Below are positions 21,587-33,539 of a stretch of DNA of 64,000 nt, one piece after another. The translations under genes and the position numbers were made by a program. Position 1 is the first letter of the stretch. Each line of letters starts with the position of its first letter. This DNA is from Tetrapyrgos nigripes (Eukaryota; Basidiomycota; Agaricomycetes; Agaricales; Campanellaceae): the NCBI GenBank assembly GCA_013368315.1, contig JAACJM010000109.1:1-64000 (forward strand), read 5' to 3'. Below the pieces are notes generated by a model. The model was not told where the DNA came from. It saw only the letters and a program-made list of their open reading frames with translations, and searched no databases.

Positions 21587-24500
21587 ATGAATAGAGTCAC
21601 TTTGGCGTCATCGGCGGCGACGCTCACGTCTCTTTCTACATCCCCAAGATATTCATGCCAACGACGACGGACGCTTCTGTCGTCTTTCTCACTCCGCTCA
21701 TTCTCACCATCCTCGCTCGCGTCATCGACCCCTTCATTGGCTTCTAGACGTTATAGGACACAATGCTCCCCAGTGGGTAGCACGACGCATCCCATGCATC
21801 CCAGGACATTCTCTCAGAGCTTCTCGGCGGAAGCGCGTAGTACACCAGTACTAGGGTACCCGAGATGGATAAACTCGCGCACAAGACCGGGAGAGGAGGC
21901 TGCTCTAGACGAGAAGGATGAAGGGCAGCAGGACGAAAAGGCAGATTCTTCTTCTTCCGGCGAAGGCGAGAGCGAGTCACCTCCGTCTTCTTCCGCTTCA
22001 CCACCTTCATCTTCTTCACCCCCACCCTCTTCCTCTTCCTCTGGTTCTTCATCTGATTCTGGCTCCAAGAACATTGCGAAACCCTCCGTACCCGAGAACT
22101 ACCCTCAAGTACTCGCCCTACCCATCGCACGCCGTCCTCTGTTCCCCGGTTTCTACAAAGCTGTCGTCATTCGGAATCCACACGTTGTCGCTGCTATTAA
22201 GGAGATGATGAAACGTGGTCAACCTTACATCGGAGCCTTCCTTCTCAAGGACGACAAGGAAGACGCAGACGTCATCACGGATTTAAGCAAGGTTTACGAC
22301 GTCGGCGTCTTTGCTCAGATAACTAGCGTTTTCTCTGCAAACGCTGGTAGTGACGGGAGTAACACGGCACCAGGCTCAGCGGACGAGGGTTTGACGGCTG
22401 TTCTGTACCCTCATAGGAGGATACGGATTACAGAACTCGTCAAAGCCGGTGAACTCGCTCACGCTGAAGCCAAAGTCGAGGACGTTGATGCGGAGACTCC
22501 TACCCAGACGGAAACCCCTCCTCCTTCACCCGTCTTGGAGCCTTCAGAGGTCGCCAAACCGGCTTCTGGTGCTCCTCCGGGTTCCATACAGACATCGTTC
22601 CTTCACAACTACCCCATTTCCGTCGTCAACGCCGTCAATCTCCAAACACATCCTTATCCCTCACCCAACTCAAAAGAAGGGTCCCAGTCGCAGCAGAGTC
22701 AGCATATACGCGCCTTCATGAGCGAGATTATCTCCGTCTTCAAAGATATCGCTCAGCTTAACCCGTTGTTCAGGGACCAGATAACCAACTTTAGTATTAA
22801 CCAGGTGAGTATCACGACTTTTTATTTCCTCTAGTTTACTCATCTCCCTTCCTCACAGGTCGCCTCCAACGTCTTTGACGAACCCGACAAACTCGCCGAT
22901 TTCGCCGCCGCTGTCTCTTCCTCCTCCGGCGACACCAGTGAACTCCAAGACGTTCTCGAATCCCTCGATGTCGCCGACCGGTTACGCAAAGCCCTCCTCG
23001 TCCTCAAAAAAGAACTTATCAACGCCCAACTCCAGAACCAACTCTCCCGAGACGTCGATTCCAAAATCGCCAAACGTCAAAAAGAGTATTACCTCATGGA
23101 ACAACTCAGGGGTATCAAAAAGGAACTGGGTATCGAGAGCGATGGGAGGGAAAAGTTGATTCAAAAGTTTAGAGAACGAGTCGATGGAGTCGAGGGTGAT
23201 CCCGAGAGTGGGTTGAAGATGCCAGAACAGGTTAGAAAGGTGTTTGAGGAGGAGCTGAATAAGCTTTCTGCGTTGGAGCCGTCACAGTCTGAAGCGAATG
23301 TGACGAGGAACTATTTGGAGTGGTTGACGACGTTGCCTTGGGGTCTTCATTCGCCAGAGAACTTTTCGATTACGCATGCGAGGAAGGTGTTGGATGAAGA
23401 TCATTATGGGCTGGAAGATCTCAAGTCGAGGATTTTGGAGTTTTTGGCTGTGGGCAAGTTGAGGGGTACTGTTGAGGGGAAGATTATCCTCCTAGTGGGA
23501 CCTCCTGGAGTGGGTAAGACGAGTGTTGGGAAGAGCGTTGCGAGGGCGTTGGGTAGAGAGTTTTTCAGGTTTTCGGTTGGTGGGTTGACGGATGTTGCGG
23601 AGATTAAGGGCCATAGAAGGACTTATGTTGGGTGGGTGATTGTTTCTCTTTGCTTGCCTTGTCTTTGTTTTGTCTTCCTTCTTTTGTCGTCAACTGACAC
23701 CCCAATTCACTAGTGCGCTGCCAGGCAAACCAATTCAGGCTCTTCGTCGCGTCGGCGTTTCCAACCCGCTCATCCTCATCGACGAAATCGACAAGATTGG
23801 CCGTGGACATAATGGAGACCCAAGCTCTGCGTTATTGGAAATGTTGGATCCAGAGCAGAATGACAGTTTCTTGGATCATTAGTGAGTTTTTTGGTTCTTT
23901 CTCCCGCTTTGTGTGTCTTTTCTTCTCTCTTTTACTTCTACTTTACCACTCTCATCACACTATTACTTTTTCTTGACGTCTGCTTTTTCGCTGTCTTCTT
24001 TCGACATTGAGGTTCTTTTTCGTCTTTTACCACCTCCATTGTTAACTGCCCTATTTTTCGTTCCTTCTCTACCTGTCTTCTTTTCCACTTCATCTATCCG
24101 CGTTATAGTCTCTTTTCATCTGGCCTCCGTACAAATTACTGGATGCTAACGATCTTTTCTTTCTTTTCATTCTAGCATGGACGTACCGGTCAACCTTTCC
24201 CACATTCTCTTTGTCTGTACCGCCAACAACCTCTCGACGATACCTCCTCCCCTCCTCGACCGAATGGAAGTCCTCGAAGTCTCGGGCTACGTTTCTGAGG
24301 AAAAGGCCGAAATTGCTAGAAGGTTTTTGGGGCCCCAAGCAAAGGTTAGCGCCGGATTGGGACCTGTGACCCCGACGACGACTGCGACCGCATCGAGTTC
24401 GGCTAGTGAGAGTCATGAGAGGAAGGGTGAGGTGGAAGGGAAGGAACAGAAGGATGAGGGTAAGGAGCAGAAGAACGACGAAGAGAAGTTTGAAGGTGCA

Positions 24501-25951
24501 ACAGCGACTCCTGCTCTGGCCCAAGCGATTTCGACTTTGAAAGATGGAGCAGATGTGGTGTTGACGGATGAAGCTATAGACGTCTTGATCAAGTATTATT
24601 GTAGAGAGAGTGGGGTTAGGAATTTGAAGAAGAGTATTGACAAGGTGTGTAATTTGTCTTTGACTCTTACTCTTTCCCTTTTTCCCCTTCTTTTCTCGAG
24701 AGATCAGTTTCGACCTCTTTCATCTATTCCGTCTTTCTTGCTCTACTGCTTTCGTTTTTACGTGTCGTGACTAATCCACCTCTCTCTTTCTTAGATCTAT
24801 CGTAAAGCCGCACTCAAAATCGTCCAAGACTTGGGAGAGGAAGTCTTCCCCGAACCCGAGGAACCCAAACCTACGACTGGTGCAGACAAGGAAAACGCTG
24901 AGACTGACTCAGCCAATCAAGACACCTTCACCAAGGTCACCACCGACTCTACCACCCCAGACTCTAATGACCCCACTGCGCCCTCTACTACTTCGTCGTC
25001 TTCTTCGTCTTCGTCTTCAACGCCCTCAGATCCCATGGCTACGGAAAAGAAGAAGAAGAAAACCGTTACAAGCATCACACGTAAACCGATGAATATTCCG
25101 TCGTCTGTTCATATAAAGATTACACCGGAGAATTTGAAGGATTATGTGGGTCCTCCTGTCTATCAGAAGGATAGGATGTATGCCAAAGAGCCGCCTTCTG
25201 GCGTCTCTACTGGGCTGGGTTATCTGGGGAATGGTAGTGGTGCAGTCATGCCTGTTGAGGCTATGGTAAGTTCTTTCTGTCTTTTTCCTTTACAACTCCC
25301 AGTATCGTCGTCTTGCTAATTGAAAACTCTTTCTAGTCAATGCCAGGCAAAGGCTCCCTAACTCTTACCGGTAAACTCGGCGAAGTCATCCGCGAGTCTG
25401 CTCAAATATCTCTTTCATACGTCAAGGCGCACGCATTTGAGCTGGGTATCACCAAGTCGAAAGACGAAGGCTTCCTAGAAGGGAAGGATATCCATGTACA
25501 TATGCCAGAGGGGTCGATAGGCAAGGAAGGTCCTAGCGCTGGAACTGCCATCCTGACCGCGTTTGTGAGTCTCTTTACAGGCAGGCGGGTCAATGGCGAC
25601 ATCGGTGAGTCTTTTCTATGCTTTGACTGACTGCCTTTCGGTGGTTGTTGGAGAGAGAGCATACGCTTACCGAGCTTTCTTCCCACCTTTCACCGTGTAG
25701 CAATGACCGGTGAAATTTCTCTCGTCGGTCAAGTCCTTCCCGTTGGTGGCCTCAAGGAGAAAATTTTGGCTGCTCATAGAGCACAGATCAAGACTATCAT
25801 TGCACCTGCAGCGAACAAAGCCGATATAGAGGAGAACGTGCCTCAAAGTGTCAAGGAAGGCATCAAGTTCGTTTATGTGGAAGATGTCAAGGAGGTGCTC
25901 GTAGAGGTGTTTGGGGATGATATTATCAGGAATACGGAGGAGAGTGCTTGA
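21587..25951 (+). CDS. PIM1: Mitochondrial Lon protease
   Basis: Seven exons (21587-22804, 22859-23631, 23714-23881, 24176-24644, 24795-25265, 25337-25604, 25701-25951) join in frame to about 1205 residues. The start [16 protein letters not shown] opens an Arg/Ser-rich, acid-free presequence typical of matrix import. The LonN domain follows ([18 protein letters not shown]), then the AAA+ module with Walker A GPPGVGKT, Walker [12 protein letters not shown] and sensor region [20 protein letters not shown], and the protease domain with catalytic Ser in EGPSAGT and Lys in [10 protein letters not shown]. It degrades oxidised and unassembled matrix proteins with ATP. Two low-complexity insertions stand out: a Ser/Pro-rich run before LonN and a Ser/Thr-rich run with a lysine cluster between the AAA+ and protease domains. 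The splice at 23881/24176 follows a 294-nt intron, long for this genome. Confidence 0.96.
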
Positions 25952-26353
25952 AAGTGGATATGAAACTTAGAGTGTCCGTTCGGCCTTCTTTTAGTTACCT
26001 CACTAGTGATTCGTTGGGCTTTAGCATTAGCTTGGACCATTTGTTCTGTCTTGCTATAATTGCATATCTTTCACGTAGAATATTTTTATCGCAGCGTAAC
26101 CTACCTACATTCATATACATATCATATACACTCTACTGTCTTTTTTACCTATCTACATATCGCCCGCGGCCTCTCATTGTATCTCTAGTGACCGACTCCA
26201 GCACTGTTTACTACATCAGCGTAGACGTATACAGCGCAAAAGAATACACCTCTCACTGTGAAAACTTAACAAATGCAATGCCCGAAGAAGAGCTGCAATT
26301 TGGAAGAACTTTTGAGGGAAAACAAAAAGTACTTTCACATCAGCACAATGAAG

Positions 26354-26425
26354 TAGCAGCAACTTGTTTCGATCAAGTGACCTCGGGGTTATGGGCCCCG
26401 CGCGCTACCACTGCGCCATGCTGCT
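26354..26425 (-). tRNA. Initiator tRNA-Met (CAU)
   Basis: The 72-nt minus-strand sequence folds as a full cloverleaf without intron: acceptor AGCAGCA/TGCTGCT with discriminator A, anticodon stem CGGGG/CCCCG with loop CCCATAA, and T arm ACTTG-ATCGAAA-CAAGT. The A1-U72 pair, the three G-C pairs next to the loop and the A54/A60-type T loop are hallmarks of eukaryotic initiator rather than elongator tRNA-Met. A T-run (plus-strand AAAAA at 26324-26328) downstream can end Pol III transcription. Confidence 0.95.
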
Positions 26426-26547
26426 CTCATAGCAAACTCTTCAACTAGGCGTCAAAAGAAGGGTTTTTAACAAGAGTTTTTGGAAGGCTAATGTGCAAGT
26501 CCATATAATAAATTAAAGTCAAGAGAAAAAGTATCAAGATACGCTCC

Positions 26548-28705
26548 CTAACTGCGGGCAGGATCATACTTGGCAACACCATCGTCATTAACATCCTTCG
26601 CCATCGGCGGACGATACGCGGTATCGGAATACGGAGCATGTGCACCGACAGGATCCAATAAAGGCCTATAGGGTCCCGTCCTCGGCGCATCTCCAGCATC
26701 AAACAAGGGCTTGTAAGATCCTATTGGAGGCACGAAAGGAGCCTCGGAGCGAACTTTGCTTCTGTGACGCCTCTGAGTACAAGCAAGGACAATAGCCAAA
26801 ATGAGTCCACACAAGATAGCACCGCCAATACTGATTCCAATGATATTCCGGGTGCGTTTGTACCACGGCTCGTTGTCGCGTTGATCCGAGTCGTAATGAT
26901 CGTTAGACTCGGCCAAATTTTGCGTAGTAGCAAAACCACCTCCCATGTATGGAGAATGTTTCATTTGGGACATGGGAAGCAGAGGAGCTTGAGATGCTGT
27001 AGTGTCGACTCCGCCCAGTCGTTGATTGACAAAATCTTGGTGAGCTTTAGCCTTGTCTAACGTAGGGAGTAACTGGATGTATGGATCGGCGATTGTATCG
27101 TTTGACCCGTCTACAAAATCCCCAAAATTAATAACGGTGTAGACGTTTCGAACTGCCAGAATTCCCAAAGGTAAGTATCAAAGTGAAAGACAAACACAAG
27201 GAGAATAGAAAACATACGGAATGATGGTCCAAGGATCGCATCTATAGCTCCAAAGCTCGTGTTTCCAGCAACGGATGTGCTAATTTGCTGGAACTGCGAG
27301 ACAAAGTTTCAGATACACCTATGGACATCAACGACAAGTCAAATGGACATACCAAAGCGAAGCAAATGTCCACGCCATTTGCATCTTGCAGCGCATCCGC
27401 GCTTCCTACAGTCAAGTCGAGAGGAGAAACAGGAATTTCTACCCCGGCGAAAATGAATGAAACGTTCAATTCGTAATCACAAGGTATCCTCCAGACGTCG
27501 TTGATCCCAAGTGCTCCAAGACCCGGATTTAGATCACTCCCGTTCTTGATGTATTCAGCACCAGGCACTCTTCCATACATTGCGTCAATAATCTCGTGGG
27601 GAATCTGAGAGTTTGTCAGTACATATCAAAGTAATCGACCTCAAAGTCATACTCACCTGTGACAAGCTGAATCCAGTGTCAACGACGACATGTAATTGAT
27701 TCAAGCCACCCTCAGTTGGGTTTGATATCTCCGTCTTCGTTTCAATTCGTTCTCCATCATGCCCGATGATTCCATTGGAATCAAGCAACGTCTGCCAATG
27801 CTGAACTCCAAATTGATCAACCAAAGCCGGAAGCTTGGGGGCAGCAGGAATCCGTTCTTCGTATTCCGGGATCATTTCACCTATCGTAAGCTGTCCAAAC
27901 TGCTCTTCTACCAGAGCGATCTCCGCAGTCTCGTTCGAACGCTGTAGAACGAATGAAATAAAGTTGGGTGTCATGTTTTGTTTGAAGATACGATCAACAA
28001 AGGGTGCTCCATTGATATCTGAGCGATTGGCACGTTCGACGTTTGCGAGAACTTGAGAGAGAGAGCTTGGGCCTAGACCGATAAAGCCGGGGATTGTTGG
28101 AACATTTTCCACGGCTTCAGCGAATACTAGGAGATAATGTTGAGATTAGCTGCGTAGACCGTGTCTAGCAAACAAAGTACTTACGATATGCTTGGTCTGA
28201 AATTGTGAAGCCATCGAACATGACCTCTGCAGTGTTGACATGTCCTAGGTTTCGTATAAGACGATTGCGACATGCTGAAGAGAGATACAAGGGATTTCCG
28301 CACCTTCAACTATCCCAATGGCATACCCAAGTGCCGCAGGAATACTAGTATTATGTGTTTTTGTTACATTCCCCAACACCCAAAGGTCTGAGCTGTGTAT
28401 ATGACGATTCGTCAGAGTAATATTCTCGGACTGGAAGCAGAAAATAAGTACCTTCCAGTGTCAATCTGCACTTCAAAAGGAACCCCACCGACCGTCACGT
28501 TTGTCGTATACAGAAAAGGTCCAGCAGGGGTGTTCAAAACCGTACTTCCATTCCCAAACGCGCCAGTACCGTCAACATGATTAGGCAGACAATCGCTTCG
28601 TCGACCGATAACCGGGAATTTTAATGCTGATACTGAATCCGATGAGGAGGCGAGAAAAAGGACATGGAGGAGGGAAAATGGAAGAAATGAAAGCCTGAGT
28701 ATCAT
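26548..28705 (-). CDS. Pepsin-like aspartic protease with C-terminal membrane anchor
   Basis: Seven exons (28705-28452, 28392-28304, 28244-28185, 28126-27657, 27604-27353, 27293-27218, 27152-26548) give about 601 residues. A signal peptide (MILRLSFLPFSLLHVLFLAS) leads into a peptidase A1 fold with both active-site motifs: QIDTGSSDLWV in the first lobe (spliced across exons 1 and 2) and VVDTGFSLSQ in the second. A YTVINFGDF strand ends the catalytic part. After a linker there is one membrane helix (IIGISIGGAILCGLILAIVL) followed by a basic stop-transfer TQRRHRSK and a Pro/Tyr-rich cytosolic tail of about 75 residues. It is therefore probably a plasma-membrane or secretory-pathway protease, yapsin-like in topology but with a real helix instead of a GPI signal. 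Confidence 0.9.
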
Positions 28706-29145
28706 AAAGTAGAGAAGGACGGTGGAGGGGGTAAATATATGCAGGATGTATGTTCTCTCACACGCTTCAAGTTCCCTCCTATAAATCCTGAGACAACATA
28801 AGAGATCTCTAGCCGAAAATTTTTAAAACTCTATGCACAGGTTTACACTTCCGTAGAAGTCCAATGAATCCGGTGAATGGTACAAGCGGTCGGCGCTGCT
28901 AAGCAAGGGGTATTTGTCGTTGTACAGGTCTGTCTGCTTATAACGCACTGATTCCGAAGGTTCAAAAGGTCAAATAGCCAGGAAAAGCTGAAGAGGTTAA
29001 CACAGGGATGGAATGAAAAGCCTGAAGATTACTCGCCTGAGTAGATAATGTACATATGTTTGATCAGGCATTGTGGCAAGACCGGTATGGGCGCTTTCGC
29101 CACACCTTAAACCAGGATATAAACATACTAGGTCCACATAGCAAT
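28706..29145. other. Upstream region of aspartic protease
   Basis: It carries a TATATTTA-type box on the minus strand about 30-35 bp upstream of the ATG (near 28733-28740). Nothing else is recognisable. Confidence 0.4.
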
Positions 29146-29461
29146 AGAGCTGATTAGCAGCGCCCATTCCTGCGGTCTCGGAATTCTCCGGACGCTGATC
29201 GGCTAAGTTCTAAATGTGTCATCTGAGTCGAAGGCTTGCACTCTGCTATCCCTCCTGCACTCTTCTCGTTGTTAGTGCTCGCAATGCATTCTGAACATAT
29301 CTAGGGGATATGTTGGAAGTTTTGAGACTAAAGTATGAGGGATTCATGAAGCGTGGAGCATACCAAAAATCCGGCAATTTGTCTTAGTAAGCACTACAGA
29401 ACTCAACTCGCTTTTCGGTTACGTTTCGGAGATAAAAAAAAGGGCGCTGCTAATCAGCTCT
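29146..29461. mobile_element. MITE-like inverted repeat pair
   Basis: A perfect 20-bp inverted repeat, AGAGCTGATTAGCAGCGCCC at 29146-29165 and its inverse at 29442-29461, encloses 276 bp of non-coding sequence. Similarity extends about 8 bp further outward with mismatches (gcaat/gcatt). No target duplication could be fixed. Confidence 0.55.
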
Positions 29462-29751
29462 AATGCAAACATCGCTCGGAAATGATCCGACCGCCACCAT
29501 TTTGCTATACAAGTACCGGAACACTGGAGTTGACAACCCGACGACACATAAGGATACCCCGACGATGACCGATGATGACCGAGACTATGTCATCCTCAGG
29601 TCTTCAGAATTGTCTCAATGAGGGCCAACTTGTACAGGAAAGAAACGATCTCGTCACTAGCAAAATGATCATGTCATTGTCAAATAACGAGTGCGCTACA
29701 TACAATTCTTGAATCCATTCCACCTCTACAGTCGTATCCAATCTAATCATT

Positions 29752-30956
29752 TTATCTCCAAGTGATGGTTCTAATTCGCTTCACACCAGCATGAGGGTAA
29801 AAGCTCCAAGATGTGAAATCGTCCAACATACTGGCACTGTTGATCGTCGAAGTGCGAGGGCGACAGTAATCCTGATCCTTGTCTGATACCCCTTCTTGAA
29901 GAGTGTCAGGCACAGGTTCACCATCAACGTCCAGATTACTAGGGAGAGGAAGAGGTATAATCCAGCAGTGCTCATCCCCGATGCGTCGAACAGTGTTTGG
30001 GAAGAAGGGTTTGAGATGCTGTTCAGTGAGATCTGGGAAAGTACCTGTCATTCATGGAAGACAGAGAGATAAATAACAGAAGACAAGACTCACCCTCGTA
30101 GCCAAGCAGTTTCCATTCCGGGTCCGTGATGACATTGTTTAGAGACACATTGCTGGATAGTATAACCGAAAGACGGTTTTCGAAAGCTGCTCTAGGATAG
30201 AGGGCGATGGCATGAGAATTGGAGATGAGGTTCATGTAGCAAGCTGATTCGTACATCGTCAGGATCTCACTGTCTGAGATGTATATGGAAACGACTTACT
30301 GGAGTGAGATCTATCCAATATAACCTCTAGCGGGATCTGCATTGACGTTCTAAGTTGGATCCTGCGCGTTTGCGGGGCGCGGTCGTCCTCAGTGTCCGTT
30401 TCCCTCACGAACACGTAAGAGGAATTAAGCAGTCCAAGGGAGGTATGATAGTCCCTCTTAACAACGGTAGCAAACGACTGCGAAGCCCTGATTCCATCCT
30501 GACCCTGTTCACGGTCTTCCGCATCCCGACTCAACGGTTCCACAGGCATGAAGCGATAACCAATCGATTCCAAAAAATCCGCAACCACAGGGACGAAAGA
30601 ATACTGAACGAATATCTCCAAGAAGGACTTCTTTGTGTCGAGCCGGAGTCTATCGAAGAATTCCAAAGCACTAGGGCCAGCTATAAGTGCTCCAGTAGCT
30701 TTCTGAATCCATCGGAAGCGCTCTATCTCCGCAAATGTGAAAAAGTAAAAGGAGAGAAAGGCATGTATGGAGAAAGCGCGTCTAAAGTAGCTCGACACAT
30801 CCGCATGAGCGTCTCTGCATGAAAGCGAGTATCTAAAAAGGTCCAAAGGTGAAAGACAAGGGAAAATGAAGTCGTTTGTAGTTGAAGGTCTGTAAACGGG
30901 AATTGAATCATTGAAAATGTAGCAGTTGAAATAGATAGTACTCACAATAGAGGCAT
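29752..30956 (-). CDS. F-box-like protein with nucleotidyltransferase-like domain
   Basis: Four exons are supported: an 11-nt first exon (30956-30946, MPLL), a long second exon ending HSS near 30302, a third (CYMNLISNSHAIALYPRAAF to LLGYEG) and a fourth from about 30046 to the stop at 29752. The N-terminus FPCLSPLDLFRYSLSCRDAH looks like a degenerate F-box. It is followed by ATGALIAGPSALEFFDRLRL, which resembles the ISGSxALxFF part of a fungal nucleotidyltransferase-like family, but the Asp pair expected after it (SDLDL) is replaced by KKSFLEIFV, so catalysis is unlikely. The family is large in Agaricomycetes, function unknown. It lies 356 bp downstream of the CDF gene on the same strand. Confidence 0.6.
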
Positions 30957-31312
30957 TGAGAAAGATTAGAGCGACATCGAGTGTGGAGGAGAAAGGAGAC
31001 CCGAGTCCACAGATAAAGCGTGATCCAGAGGATTACGTCAATACACGTGTTTTGACCCATAACGTTCTAGAACATTCCGCACCATTCAAGGCGAATAGGG
31101 GATCTACTCATCTTCGTCTCGAAAATCAGGCTATGTTGTGCACAGTAAGTGGTTGGAAATTTTTGACAAACTAGAAGTGATCATACACCCTTATGGGTCC
31201 GTAGTGCTGGCTTATGCTATGCTATCCCTCCAGGGCGCATAAATAATACGAGAATTATGGATAGATCTCCCGTAATTCATCTACCCCTTTAAGTCTCCTC
31301 CCTATACCCATA

Positions 31313-33539
31313 TCAAGAAAAACTGGGTAGCTTTCGATGCTCCTGCAGACACCAATGAACACATAAACTTCTTGGCCAGAAGAAGCTTAGGTTTAGCTTA
31401 CCGGAGAATGGCTCGTCTCATGGTCTACATGCACGAATGCACGCTCGACATTCGGCAAAACTTCAATTTCGTCCTGCAATTTTTGGCTCAGGTCATGTGC
31501 GCGCCAGAGAGGTGTAAAAGGAGACATGACGATGTCCACTTCCACGAAGTAGTTCTGTAGATAGTAATTTATTCACAAGAAGCACAGAACGGAATAAAAA
31601 CGGTGACAGCTCACTGGACCACTATGGTAAGCCCTAACGGTATCGACTTTCACTATTTCCTTGCTATACGTTGCGGTCTTATACACCAATAGTTGAATAA
31701 ATTCGTTTGGGGCTGATTTCCCAGCCAAAAGACAGAACTGTGTGTAGATGGTTTTGGACCATGCGATGACAATACCTAGGGCAATCTGAAATATAATTTT
31801 AGGAAGAACTCGGAAGAGAATGGGAACGAGATAACATACAATAATCGCTCCTGTGGGGTCAAGCCCTGTATATGATGGCGGAGTTAGATGTGTAAGTTAA
31901 GAATCAGCTGAACGACCAGAAGCTACTTGCACCATCGCAGTTTACTGCCACCCGTAGACATAAGAACACCTAGTGGGGAAGGAATGTCAACCGAGAACGA
32001 TTTCATGACAAAAGCGAGGCAGCAGCCCTCACCGAATGTATTAATCCATAGATCGTTCCTATGATCCTCCCATAGAACTTGAACTTGACTGGAATATTTT
32101 CGGATGGAGTAGCAGTACAGAAATAACAAAAGTTTGACTCCTATAAGTAGTCGTTATAGATAAGGACATTTTCAACGTCGACTCTCAGATGGAATGCACA
32201 TACCGAGGGCAGCCCCAACGGAAACGACAGAAGGGAGATGAAACTCATTTTTCTCTCCGTTCTTATGCGAAAGCAGACTTTGAACAGACTCGACTATAAC
32301 GACGAGATTGACTGAGCCCATCCTAAACCATAAATATATTATCAGAATTTCTCCTCAGTTAGTGGCAGGGTAGGATAATAGCAGGACGCACAAAAATCCA
32401 TAAATAACATTGCCAATGGTCTCAAGCCTCGCACCACCCACGGGCCATTTCGTGTTATCGAGCTTGTTTGCTCGGCGATGCAAGTAGAACAGGAGGACGT
32501 TGGATCCGATGTCAAAAACGGAATCGATACCAGTGGCGAGGAGAGAAAGGGAAAGAGCAGAGATGGCAGCGTACACTGCATAGCAAGAGATTTTTTTAGA
32601 CTTGTATAATTCAGGTAACGAGAGACGTACTTTGAAGAACGCATAGAGAGAAATTAGCGATAAGAGAAGCGTAGATTGCAATCTGAACCTAAGATAGGAG
32701 AATACGCATGAATATCTTGAGAAGCCAACAGCTCGGACATACCGCGAGTCGAGCAGCTTCCTTCTCGTCTTGAGCATCCGTAGTGTGCTCTTCCATCGGC
32801 TTCAGAAGGTTCAAGATGAGCTGTTGCAAGGGGTAGGTATGATTGAGTTTCATCAGCAACAAAAGACTGATTTCGAACACACTTCGTTCTGCTTTGAGTA
32901 ATAATCGGTGAGCTTTTCCCCGACTTTTGCTCTTCTGGATTGCTTCTTGATCTTCTTGAGCTGCACTTCGCTCTTGTAGGCTGAAATAAGGTTAAATGGA
33001 TCTCGGGGATCCTCTGAAGATGTCGCAGTTTCGTAACTGCTCCTCGAATCAGGGCGTACCGGCACCAGTGTACTAGCATCGGTCATCACCGATACTGGCG
33101 GCACCCTACTGGGTTCACTGGCATCAGTAGCTGTGTCCGGCCCTTCTACACCACTTGTAGCACTGGTGTCCACCGGAGATGCTAGTAAGGCGCTGTGTTC
33201 ATATAGCTGTGGGCTGGTAACAGCAGTAACGTTCCGTACACGTGGTCCAGCAACGCTGAAGATCGCGTTGTGCTGTGGAAACAGAGTCGTCGGGGTCTGG
33301 TTATCCGGCTGCGAAATGCTCGGTTGTGGACCAGCGACGCTTGAAATTACGTTTGGGTTGTCTGGGAAGAGATTCAAGGACGAGATTACAGAGGGAGACT
33401 TCTCCGGGTCGTTTTGCTGTCGGCGGTCACGGAAAGGAATGAGGATTCGTGAGATTCGTGAAGAGCGTCGTTGGTTTGTGTTTGGGTCTTTAGTGGGATC
33501 ATGAGAACTGGATGTTCGACGGCGTAAGGTGGAGGGCAT
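31313..33539 (-). CDS. Cation diffusion facilitator, manganese-type
   Basis: Eleven exons (33539-32883, 32820-32743, 32688-32631, 32575-32392, 32322-32204, 32140-32033, 31969-31931, 31865-31840, 31785-31615, 31554-31402, 31342-31313) join in frame to about 540 residues. A disordered Ser/Thr/Pro-rich N-terminus of about 200 residues precedes helices such as VQIAIYASLIANFSLCVLQ and ISALSLSLLATGIDSVFDIG. The metal-site motifs DSVFD in helix 2 and DHRND in helix 5 are both DxxxD, the pattern known for Mn-type CDF proteins rather than the HxxxD of zinc transporters. The C-terminal cytosolic ferredoxin-like domain is intact (YFVEVDIVMSPFTPLWRAHD, NVERAFVHVDHET). It would move Mn2+ (or Fe2+) out of the cytosol against protons. 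Intron 7 is GC-AG (31930-31866). A 5'UTR intron probably lies at about 33585-33645. Confidence 0.92.

Noticed and set aside
21744..22208. Antisense and shifted ORFs rich in Ser/Glu or Arg/Leu inside Lon exon 1
   Set aside because: They are frame shadows of the low-complexity Ser/Pro-rich coding sequence.
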